DNA of 7,409 nucleotides from an uncultured Eubacteriales bacterium (GTDB lineage: Bacteria > Bacillota > Clostridia > Lachnospirales > Anaerotignaceae): NCBI GenBank assembly GCA_959604475.1, contig CAUHBX010000040.1, positions 1 to 7,409 on the forward strand. The letters are read 5' to 3'. The notes beneath the pieces are model-generated. The model saw nothing but the letters and a program-made list of their open reading frames with translations. It ran no database searches and was not told where the DNA came from. The position numbers and the translations under genes were made by a program. Shown one piece after another: positions 1 to 5,557 of the stretch (its first letter is position 1; each line of letters begins with the position of its first letter).

Positions 1-584
1 GCTTGGAAGGTGTAAAGTGTAAAATCCATACGCCAAAGGGCTGCATTGACACAATGATTTCCGTACCGGGCAGACATATGGTTTATAACGCTATGGCCGC
101 AGCGTCGGTGGGTATTATACAAAACATGAATTTAAATGATATTAAAAGAGGGCTGGAGAGCTTCGCCCCTACCGGAATGAGGATGGAAAGGTTCAGCCTT
201 TCAAACGGGGCGGTATTGATAGATGACTCATATAATGCCAATCCTGTATCAACTAAGGCGGCTATAGACGTTTTAGCTTCCTGTTCAGGAGAAAAATACG
301 CGATTCTTGGAGACATGTTTGAGCTTGGAGATTATTCAAAAGAAATGCACAGAGAAATAGGCATTTACGCAGCTGCAAAGGGAATTAACGGAGTAACGGC
401 TATTGGGAACGATTCGGTTAATATCTATGACGGTGTAAAAGATGCGGGAATAAGAAACTCAGGCTATTTTCATACGGTTGATGAGTTTTTGGAGTCAGGC
501 TTCATACCCAGAGGAACTATACTTATAAAAGCGTCTCACAGCATGCATTTTAATAAAATTGCCGATTACCTGAAGAAGTTTTGA
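1..584 (+). CDS. murF: MurF, UDP-MurNAc-tripeptide--D-Ala-D-Ala ligase (C-terminal part, 5' end outside window)
   Basis: MurF is the cytoplasmic ATP-dependent ligase that adds D-alanyl-D-alanine to the UDP-MurNAc-tripeptide, the last soluble step of the peptidoglycan precursor. Only about 193 residues are visible (frame begins at base 3); the family is about 450 residues, so the N-terminal substrate domain and the P-loop lie upstream of the window. In visible-residue numbering I see the Mur-ligase segment VPGRHMVYNAMAA (21-33), PTGMRMER (56-63), the C-terminal-domain signature DDSYNANP (74-81), LGDMFELG (102-109) and the closing IKASHSM (175-181). DDSYNANP and GDM.ELG separate MurF from MurC, MurD and MurE. 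The TTG at base 3 is simply the first in-frame codon and not the real start. The stop TGA is at 582-584, and mraY follows after 25 bases, so the two are probably co-transcribed. Confidence 0.95.
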   Translation, partial: LEGVKCKIHTPKGCIDTMISVPGRHMVYNAMAAASVGIIQNMNLNDIKRGLESFAPTGMRMERFSLSNGAVLIDDSYNANPVSTKAAIDVLASCSGEKYAILGDMFELGDYSKEMHREIGIYAAAKGINGVTAIGNDSVNIYDGVKDAGIRNSGYFHTVDEFLESGFIPRGTILIKASHSMHFNKIADYLKKF

Positions 585-609
585 GGTTTGAATCAAAGGA
601 GTAATACTA

Positions 610-1575
610 ATGAACTTATTAATAAAAGGAATTTATACATTAATAATAGCTTTTATGCTCGGCATATTTATATGCCCAATGCTTATACCGTTTTTGCATA
701 GGCTTAAATTCGGTCAGACAGTTCGTGACGACGGCCCTGAGACACACTTAAAGAAAACGGGGACGCCTACAATGGGCGGCATTTCTTTTCTTATCGCCTT
801 TGCGCTGTCTGCTGTTTTTATGACGCCAACCCACGAAACCATTGCAGTAATACTTGTAACACTTGGTTTTGGGCTCATTGGTTTTATAGACGACTATATT
901 AAGGTCGTTAAAAAGCGTTCGCTCGGACTTAAGCCTATGCAGAAAATAATAGGTCAGCTTATCGTCTGCGCCTTATTTATCTATTATCTTTTTAAATCCG
1001 GCGTTGGTACGGAAATTTATATTCCTTTCGCAGGCGGAGCTACATTAAATTTAGGATTACTGTATATTCCCTTTTGTATAGTGGCGGTTCTTGCTACTGT
1101 GAACGGAGTTAATCTTACTGACGGCCTGGATGGACTTGCAGACGGTGTTACGCTTATTGTCTGTGTATTTTTCACTATGTGCGCGTATGCGGCCGGAAAC
1201 GGTATTGTAACTGCCGGAGGAGCAATGATAGGCGGACTTTTAGCGTTTCTGATATTTAATGCCTATCCTGCTAAGGTGTTTATGGGAGATACCGGTTCGC
1301 TTGCCTTGGGAGGATTTGTTGTAGCCTGCGCATTTATACTTAAAATGCCGCTGTTTATTCTTATTGCAGGCATAATATATGTAGTTGAAACATTATCTGT
1401 TGCGATACAGGTTACCGTATATAAAAAGACCAAAAAACGCGTATTTAAAATGGCGCCGCTGCACCATCACTTTGAATTGAGCGGATGGAGTGAAACAAAG
1501 GTTGTAACATTGTTTTATATAATTACGGCTATCGCGTGCCTTATCGCGTTCCTCGGAGCTCAGAAATTATTCTGA
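610..1575 (+). CDS. mraY: MraY, phospho-N-acetylmuramoyl-pentapeptide transferase
   Basis: This integral membrane enzyme transfers phospho-MurNAc-pentapeptide from UDP to undecaprenyl phosphate, making lipid I. At 321 residues it has normal family length and about ten hydrophobic segments. Family motifs are intact: TGTPTMGG (50-57), the Asp pair in IDDYIKV (94-95) followed by the basic KKRSLGLKP loop, NLTDGLDGLADG (168-179), FMGDTGS (224-230) and the cytoplasmic APLHHHFE histidine motif (282-289). The Asp residues at 94/95 and in the MGDTG motif are the known Mg2+/catalytic positions of the family. The ATG at 610 is preceded by AAAGGAG (595-601) at good spacing. It lies 25 bases after murF and 25 bases before murD, inside a dcw-type operon. 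Nothing about the protein looks aberrant. Confidence 0.97.
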   Translation: MNLLIKGIYTLIIAFMLGIFICPMLIPFLHRLKFGQTVRDDGPETHLKKTGTPTMGGISFLIAFALSAVFMTPTHETIAVILVTLGFGLIGFIDDYIKVVKKRSLGLKPMQKIIGQLIVCALFIYYLFKSGVGTEIYIPFAGGATLNLGLLYIPFCIVAVLATVNGVNLTDGLDGLADGVTLIVCVFFTMCAYAAGNGIVTAGGAMIGGLLAFLIFNAYPAKVFMGDTGSLALGGFVVACAFILKMPLFILIAGIIYVVETLSVAIQVTVYKKTKKRVFKMAPLHHHFELSGWSETKVVTLFYIITAIACLIAFLGAQKLF

Positions 1576-1600
1576 TAACGGGAATGAAAGGAAGAGTATA

Positions 1601-2956
1601 ATGATTTACGCTGATAAAAAAATTATAGTATGCGGCATGGCAAGAAGCGGGATAGCCGCTGCTAAGCTTTTAGCTTCAATTGGTGCGGACGTTACACTTC
1701 AGGACATAAAGCCTATGGAAGCATTAATAAAACTGCATGATATAGAAGGTTATAAAAAATCCGGGATTAAAATTTATGCCGGTTCAAACCCAGATAATAT
1801 TATCACAGATTTTGATTATGCGGTGCTGAGCCCGGGAGTACCATGTGACCTGCCGTTTATACAGAAGGCAAGGGACGCCGGCGTTAAGGTAATAAGCGAG
1901 GTAGAACTGGCCTATACACTTACAGCCTGCCCTGTGTGCGCAATTACCGGCACTAATGGAAAGACGACTACTACAACTCTCGCAGGACTTCTGCTGGAGA
2001 AAAAATATAAGAATACAGCGGTAGTAGGAAATATCGGAATAGCATATTCTGAAAAGGTACCCTCCCTTAAGTCAGGAGACTATGTTTGTGCAGAAATAAG
2101 CAGTTTTCAGCTTGAGACTTCAGATACATTCAAGCCTCATATCTCTGCTGTGCTGAATATAACTCCAGACCACCTTAACAGGCATAAAACAATGAAGAAC
2201 TATATTGCCGTCAAAGAAAAAATATTTGCCAACCAGACAAAAGATGACTTTACCATTTTAAATAAAAAAGATGACATCTGCAGGAAAATGGCTGCGAAAA
2301 CCAACGGAAGAGTTTTCTTTTTTTCAAGTAGCGAGATACTTGATGAGGGCATATGTCTTGAGGGCGATAATATACATATCAACTGGGATAATTTTGATGA
2401 AATCCTTATAAATGTTAATGAGCTTAAAATTTTAGGTGTTCATAACTATGAAAATGCCATGGCAGCGGCCGCTTGTGCGGTGTGTGCAGGGGTGCCGCTG
2501 GATGATATTAGAGAAGTCTTAAAGAACTTTAACGGAGTAGAACACCGAATTGAATATTGCGGAACCTACAATGGGGTTGATTATTACAATGACTCTAAGG
2601 GAACCAATCCTGATGCTTCTATCAGAGCGGTACTTGCGATGAAAAAACCTATTGTGCTTATAGGGGGAGGCTATGATAAGGGTTCTGACTATGACGAATG
2701 GGTCGAATTATTTGACGGCAGGGTTAAAAAGCTTATACTTATCGGTGTAACGGCTCAAAAAATTGCAGAATGTTGTCAAAAACATGGTTTTAGGGACTAT
2801 GAGTTTGCTGGCGATTTTAAAGAGTGTATAAATAAATGCAAAAACGTGGCAGAAGAAGGAGACTGCATACTTCTCTCACCTGCCTGTGCAAGCTGGGGGA
2901 TGTTTGAGGATTATGAACAGCGCGGAAGAATATTTAAAGAGCTTATAAGGGCATAA
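1601..2956 (+). CDS. murD: MurD, UDP-N-acetylmuramoylalanine--D-glutamate ligase
   Basis: MurD is the cytoplasmic ligase that adds D-glutamate to UDP-MurNAc-L-Ala using ATP. Its 451 residues match the family length. The three Mur-ligase domains can be followed. The N-terminal Rossmann-like UDP-binding domain has GMARSGIAAAKLL (12-24) and LSPGVP (76-81). The central ATPase domain has the P-loop GTNGKTT (117-123, Lys121), EISSFQLE (165-172), NITPDHLNRH (186-195) and a Lys in YIAVKEKIF (about 205) matching the carbamylated lysine of the family. The C-terminal domain has YNDSKGTNPDA (329-339), IGGGYDKG (354-361) and SPACASWGMFEDYEQRG (426-442). The hydrophobic LSPACASWGMF end motif is typical of MurD rather than MurC, MurE or MurF. 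AAAGGAAG at 1587-1594 precedes the ATG. The stop at 2954-2956 directly abuts an in-frame ATG belonging to the ftsW frame. Confidence 0.97.
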   Translation: MIYADKKIIVCGMARSGIAAAKLLASIGADVTLQDIKPMEALIKLHDIEGYKKSGIKIYAGSNPDNIITDFDYAVLSPGVPCDLPFIQKARDAGVKVISEVELAYTLTACPVCAITGTNGKTTTTTLAGLLLEKKYKNTAVVGNIGIAYSEKVPSLKSGDYVCAEISSFQLETSDTFKPHISAVLNITPDHLNRHKTMKNYIAVKEKIFANQTKDDFTILNKKDDICRKMAAKTNGRVFFFSSSEILDEGICLEGDNIHINWDNFDEILINVNELKILGVHNYENAMAAAACAVCAGVPLDDIREVLKNFNGVEHRIEYCGTYNGVDYYNDSKGTNPDASIRAVLAMKKPIVLIGGGYDKGSDYDEWVELFDGRVKKLILIGVTAQKIAECCQKHGFRDYEFAGDFKECINKCKNVAEEGDCILLSPACASWGMFEDYEQRGRIFKELIRA

Positions 2957-2986
2957 ATGCTTTTTCATAAAATTGAAATATATTAC

Positions 2987-2992
2987 AGGAGG
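2987..2992 (+). promoter_or_regulatory. Ribosome binding site that fixes the ftsW start
   Basis: A perfect AGGAGG lies six bases before the ATG at 2999. The earlier in-frame ATG at 2957, touching the murD stop, has only a weak AAGGG behind it, so 2999 is preferred as the start. Confidence 0.85.
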
Positions 2993-2998
2993 CAAAAC

Positions 2999-4192
2999 AT
3001 GGCCGACTACAGAAAGAAAAACGGAAACGTCTATCAACTTCATAGAAGGGAGCAGGATGATATTCCGGATAAAAGCCGTATTCATCTGAGAAATCTGATA
3101 AACCCTCATCCATTCAGGGGAATAGACTATACGGTTTTAATATTGGTGCTTATACTTGTTATGTTTGGACTAGTAATGGTTTTTTCATCAAGCTATTATT
3201 ATGCAATGACGGATTCACATTTCAACGATAAATTTTTCTTCTTTAACCGCCAGCTAAGGTGGGCTGTCGTTGGCTTTGTGGCGATGGTACTTTGCATGAG
3301 TATCAATACGGAATTTTTCAGGAGAATATCAATTCTTGCGTACATAGCTATTGTCGGAATACTTGGCGTTGTGCTTGTCGTCGGTGTTGCTACAAAAGGT
3401 TCTCAGAGATGGCTTGAGGTTTTAGGAACCTCATTTCAGCCCTCGGAGTTTGCCAAATTCATAATAATAATATTTATGAGCGGATATGTCATAAAAAATC
3501 GGAATTTGCTTAATGGGAATTTTATTATGTTCCTGAAATGCGCTTTTCCTGTTATACTGGCGTTCATACTTATAGCTACAGAAAACCTTTCTACAGGAAT
3601 AGTAGTTATGGTTGTAGGCCTGATGATTATGTTTGTCGCCAGCAATAAGGTTATGAATTTTGTAGTATTCGGACTTATGGGAATTGTGGGCTTCATTGTA
3701 CTGGTTCTCATCGAGCCGTACAGAAGGGCACGTATTACAGGCTGGCTTGACCCCTGGAGCGACCCAAGCGACTCGGGCTATCAGATTATTCAATCGCTTT
3801 ATGCCGTGGCATCAGGCGGGCTGTTTGGACTGGGAATAGGGCAGAGCCGTCAGAAAACATTTATACCTGAAAGTTACAATGACATTATTTTTGCTATCAT
3901 ATGCGAGGAACTGGGACTAGTAGGCGCGGTAGTTGTTATTATGCTGTTTGCTCTTCTTATATGGAGAGGAATAAAAATTGCTATGACGGCGAAGGACAAA
4001 TACAGCTCCTATGCCGCTACGGGAATAACGACAATGATTGCAATTCAGGTTATAATGAACATTGCCGTTGTTACCAATTCTATGCCTAATACAGGTATGC
4101 CTATGCCATTCATAAGCTACGGCGGAACATCGCTGGTTGTTATGATGGCTTCAATGGGGCTGCTTTTAAATATTTCAAGGGACTGCAAATAA
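2999..4192 (+). CDS. ftsW: FtsW/SpoVE-type SEDS peptidoglycan glycosyltransferase
   Basis: SEDS proteins are polytopic membrane glycosyltransferases that polymerise lipid II together with a class B penicillin-binding protein; the FtsW/SpoVE branch serves the division or spore septum. With the start at 2999 the product has 397 residues: a basic hydrophilic cytoplasmic tail of about 40 residues, then about ten membrane segments. Diagnostic motifs are KGSQRWL (133-139), QPSEFAK (147-153), YRRARI (241-246), DPWSDPSDSGYQIIQS (251-266) with Asp255 as the probable catalytic Asp, NDIIFAIICEELG (294-306), and PNTGMPMPFISYGGTS (363-378). The KGSQRWL loop and position directly after murD match spoVE/ftsW of Bacillus-type dcw clusters rather than rodA. 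Whether it serves vegetative division, sporulation or both cannot be decided from the sequence. A longer form from the ATG at 2957 would add 14 residues and is less likely. The gene is the last of the operon here. Confidence 0.93.
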   Translation: MADYRKKNGNVYQLHRREQDDIPDKSRIHLRNLINPHPFRGIDYTVLILVLILVMFGLVMVFSSSYYYAMTDSHFNDKFFFFNRQLRWAVVGFVAMVLCMSINTEFFRRISILAYIAIVGILGVVLVVGVATKGSQRWLEVLGTSFQPSEFAKFIIIIFMSGYVIKNRNLLNGNFIMFLKCAFPVILAFILIATENLSTGIVVMVVGLMIMFVASNKVMNFVVFGLMGIVGFIVLVLIEPYRRARITGWLDPWSDPSDSGYQIIQSLYAVASGGLFGLGIGQSRQKTFIPESYNDIIFAIICEELGLVGAVVVIMLFALLIWRGIKIAMTAKDKYSSYAATGITTMIAIQVIMNIAVVTNSMPNTGMPMPFISYGGTSLVVMMASMGLLLNISRDCK

Positions 4193-4212
4193 AACAGAAT
4201 AGCTTTAAGCAG

Positions 4213-4267
4213 AAAAACGCTTCATGCCTTAAATAATATTATTGGATATGAAGCGTTTGTTTCTGTT
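4213..4267. terminator. Bidirectional intrinsic terminator between convergent ftsW and CAP-domain gene
   Basis: The 11-base arms AAACGCTTCAT (4215-4225) and ATGAAGCGTTT (4248-4258) are perfectly complementary. The interior can pair further (CC/GG and AATA/TATT around an AATAATATTATT palindrome at 4232-4243). On the + strand the stem runs into the T-rich TTTGTTTCTGTT; on the - strand it runs into TTTTTCTGCTT. It therefore fits both the end of the murF-mraY-murD-ftsW transcript and a backstop for transcription from the opposite strand. A flanking AACAGAA (4193-4199), which begins right after the ftsW stop codon, can pair with TTCTGTT (4261-4267). Confidence 0.8.
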
Positions 4268-4335
4268 AAATTATTAAATAAGCAGCCTATAAAACTCAGC
4301 CGGTCATTTCGATTTGATATGCTTAATAAGTAGAA

Positions 4336-4366
4336 TGACGGTACTATTTTTAAAATAGTACCGTCA
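4336..4366 (-). terminator. 31-base perfect palindrome downstream of the CAP-domain gene, possible terminator
   Basis: The sequence is a perfect odd inverted repeat: 15-base arms starting TGACGGTAC and ending GTACCGTCA around a single central T at 4351. It lies 20 bases beyond the stop codon of the - strand gene, a normal terminator position. The tail on that strand (TTCTACTTATT) is T-rich but interrupted. The pure A-run at 4366-4371 means the uninterrupted U-run would come before the hairpin in that transcript, not after it. Termination is therefore plausible but not clear-cut; the palindrome itself is certain. Confidence 0.5.
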
Positions 4367-4386
4367 AAAAACATTAAAATTTAGTT

Positions 4387-5298
4387 TTAGTAAGTAAAGA
4401 ACTGGCTCCAGTAATATGTATTTCCGCTTTTATAACAGCCTACACCGATTGTAGTAAAGTTTTTATTCATAATGTTGGCTCTATGTCCGGGCGAGTTCAT
4501 CCATGCATTTACGACATCCTCAGGAGATTTCTGACCATAGGCAATATTTTCGCCGGCTCCTGAATATCTTACACCTGCCGCCTCAAGCGCTGTAAAGCAG
4601 CTGGAACCGTTTGGCCTTGTATGAGAAAAGGTTGAAACTATTTCCTGCGCTCTTACTTGAGCAGCTGACTGTACTGTACTGTCACTTTTAAGTGCTGAAA
4701 GTCCTTCTTTTGCTCTTTCGGCATTAACCAGACGTACAACCTCGGCAACATACTGGCTTTCAGATGTATTTCCGCTCTGTTCATTATCCGTATTGGGCTT
4801 ATTGTTATCGGGTCTATTGTTATTGCCGGGCTTGTCTGTGTCAGGCTTTTCATAATCGGGAATGTCAGTATCGGGTTCTTCAACATCAGGCTCTTCAACA
4901 TCAGGCTCTTCAACATCGGGTTCTTCGATATCAGGTTCTTCAATATCGGGTTTATCGTTGTTGCCGGGTCTGTTCTGATTTCCATTGTTGCCAGTGCAGC
5001 TGTTACCTCCCGTACACCCGCTTCCTCCTGTGCAGTTGTTTCCATTCTGGCAGCTGCTAAAAATATTGTCGCATGTACCGTTTAAATAACAATTAAGATA
5101 ATCTGAAAGGTCAGAATTATTTAAACAACCGTTCTTGTCAAATTTTATCTGCAGATTATTTAAATAATTATTGTACAAGCTGTCAATGCTATTATTTGCA
5201 TATTTACTTCGGGCATAATTTTTTGTTGCCGCAAATGCGTTTGTGGAAGATAAAACTACCATTGCTGTTGTAAAGGCTAATATGATTTTCTTTTTCAT
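4387..5298 (-). CDS. Secreted CAP/SCP-domain protein with Cys-rich segment and PD[IV]EE repeat linker
   Basis: The 303-residue product starts with a clear signal peptide (MKKK, hydrophobic core, cleavage likely after AFA at about residue 23). Next comes a polar region rich in Asn, Leu and Tyr (about 25-75). A Cys-rich segment (Cys 70, 76, 83, 89, 95, 101) includes a C-T-G-G hexapeptide repeat. The linker holds five P-D-[I/V]-E-E units (117-141) and continues as Pro/Asp/Asn-rich sequence to about 180. The C-terminal CAP domain (about 182-303) shows LVNAERAKEGL, SHTRPNG (His226), GENIAYG (Glu250), SPEDVVNAWMNSPGHRANIM (Glu260, His272) and IGVGCY. These are the conserved His/Glu cavity residues of bacterial YkwD-like CAP proteins. 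The biochemical role of that family is poorly defined, so I assign none. There is no LPXTG motif, LysM domain or later membrane segment, so it is probably released or held by charge. AGGAGA lies six bases before the ATG. It is a single-gene unit, convergent with ftsW and divergent from the M16 gene. Confidence 0.9.
   Translation of the reverse strand: MKKKIILAFTTAMVVLSSTNAFAATKNYARSKYANNSIDSLYNNYLNNLQIKFDKNGCLNNSDLSDYLNCYLNGTCDNIFSSCQNGNNCTGGSGCTGGNSCTGNNGNQNRPGNNDKPDIEEPDIEEPDVEEPDVEEPDVEEPDTDIPDYEKPDTDKPGNNNRPDNNKPNTDNEQSGNTSESQYVAEVVRLVNAERAKEGLSALKSDSTVQSAAQVRAQEIVSTFSHTRPNGSSCFTALEAAGVRYSGAGENIAYGQKSPEDVVNAWMNSPGHRANIMNKNFTTIGVGCYKSGNTYYWSQFFTY
4876..4950 (-). repeat. Five in-frame 15-base repeats coding PD[IV]EE
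   Basis: Five tandem 15-base units code P-D-I-E-E twice and then P-D-V-E-E three times (residues 117-141 of the CAP-domain protein). The three PDVEE units are nearly identical in DNA, while the PDIEE units carry silent and Ile/Val changes. The result is a stiff, strongly acidic spacer between the Cys-rich segment and the CAP domain. Near-identical units make copy-number change by slippage or recombination plausible. Confidence 0.9.
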
Positions 5299-5304
5299 CG
5301 AATC

Positions 5305-5310
5305 TCTCCT
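5305..5310 (-). promoter_or_regulatory. Ribosome binding site of the CAP-domain gene
   Basis: AGGAGA on the - strand, within AAAAGGAGA, lies six bases before the ATG at 5298. It supports this start, which gives an ideal signal peptide. Confidence 0.85.
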
Positions 5311-5323
5311 TTTAATTATTAAA

Positions 5324-5345
5324 TTTCTGTTACATTTCTGTTACA
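5324..5345. repeat. Perfect tandem 11-bp direct repeat at the CAP-gene promoter, candidate operator
   Basis: TTTCTGTTACA occurs twice in direct succession (5324-5334 and 5335-5345) with no mismatch. An 11-bp period places both copies on one face of the helix, the arrangement used by OmpR/PhoB-class response regulators, whose Pho boxes are tandem 11-bp units with CTGTCA-like (PhoB) or TTAACA-like (PhoP) cores. It overlaps the predicted transcription start of the - strand gene, which would suit repression. The regulator's identity is inference. Confidence 0.6.
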
Positions 5346-5350
5346 TACAT

Positions 5351-5379
5351 ATAATAACCCTTCCTTTCGTTGTATTCAA
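5351..5379 (-). promoter_or_regulatory. Sigma-A type promoter of the CAP-domain gene
   Basis: Read on the - strand, TTGAAT (5379-5374, 4 of 6 to TTGACA) is followed after exactly 17 bases by TATTAT (5356-5351, 5 of 6 to TATAAT). Transcription would start near 5344 and leave a leader of about 45 bases before the ATG at 5298. Confidence 0.6.
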
Positions 5380-5403
5380 TGGAACTTTATGGTATGAAAA
5401 TGA

Positions 5404-5454
5404 GCTGGAAATGTCATAATTGCCCTTAAAGCCCATAAATCAGGCATTTTCAGC
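5404..5454. repeat. Inverted repeat in the divergent spacer
   Basis: GCTGGAAATG (5404-5413) and CATTTTCAGC (5445-5454) can form a 10-pair stem with one G-T wobble around a 31-base loop. No T-run follows on the + strand; TCATTTTCAT follows on the - strand. It lies upstream of both predicted divergent promoters. Its role is unknown. Confidence 0.4.
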
Positions 5455-5503
5455 AGTTAAAAAAATTGGATTGAATTGCTGTGGTAATATATTCCGTCAA
5501 TAG

Positions 5504-5532
5504 TTTACTAAAACAAACAAAAGTGTTAATAT
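5504..5532 (+). promoter_or_regulatory. Possible promoter of the M16 peptidase-dut unit
   Basis: TTTACT (5504-5509, 4 of 6 to TTGACA) and TAATAT (5527-5532, 4 of 6 to TATAAT) are 17 bases apart. A start near 5539 would leave a short leader that still includes the ribosome binding site. The match is moderate in an AT-rich spacer. Confidence 0.35.
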
Positions 5533-5541
5533 TAATAACTG

Positions 5542-5552
5542 AAGGTGAGGAG
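5542..5552 (+). promoter_or_regulatory. Ribosome binding site supporting a TTG start
   Basis: AAGGTGAGGAG ends five bases before the TTG at 5558. The strong site, plus the family-typical N-terminus it yields ([11 protein letters not shown]), supports TTG as the real initiation codon. Confidence 0.8.
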
Positions 5553-5557
5553 ATATT

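Noticed and set aside
141..149. Frameshift or damage in murF because its start is missing
   Set aside because: The frame is open from base 3 to the stop at 584 with all C-terminal motifs intact; the gene is simply cut by the window edge.
3431..3793. - strand frames opposite the middle of ftsW
   Set aside because: They lie antisense to a conserved SEDS protein, resemble no family, and have no promoter or ribosome site; they arise from codon bias.
4876..4950. CRISPR-like array, because of short regular repeats
   Set aside because: The 15-base units are contiguous without spacers and stay in frame within a protein-coding gene.
4653..5045. Second - strand frame with a K-N-P-M-L-K-S-L repeat
   Set aside because: It is a frame-shifted reading of the same tandem repeats inside the CAP-domain gene, with no credible start.
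4764..5060. Cysteine- and tyrosine-rich reading frame on the + strand opposite the CAP-domain gene
   Set aside because: Its repetitive composition is the antisense reading of the PD[IV]EE and C-T-G-G repeat DNA; there is no suitable ribosome site or recognisable domain, and the opposite frame has a signal peptide and a clear CAP domain.
5394..5429. Tiny frame MKMSWKCHNCP in the divergent spacer, reminiscent of a zinc-ribbon start
   Set aside because: It stops after 11 codons, has no ribosome binding site, and has only one C-x-x-C pair; most likely chance.
5299..5557. Riboswitch or T-box leader upstream of the M16 gene
   Set aside because: No T-box core, no recognisable riboswitch core and no terminator-antiterminator pair with a T-run can be seen.
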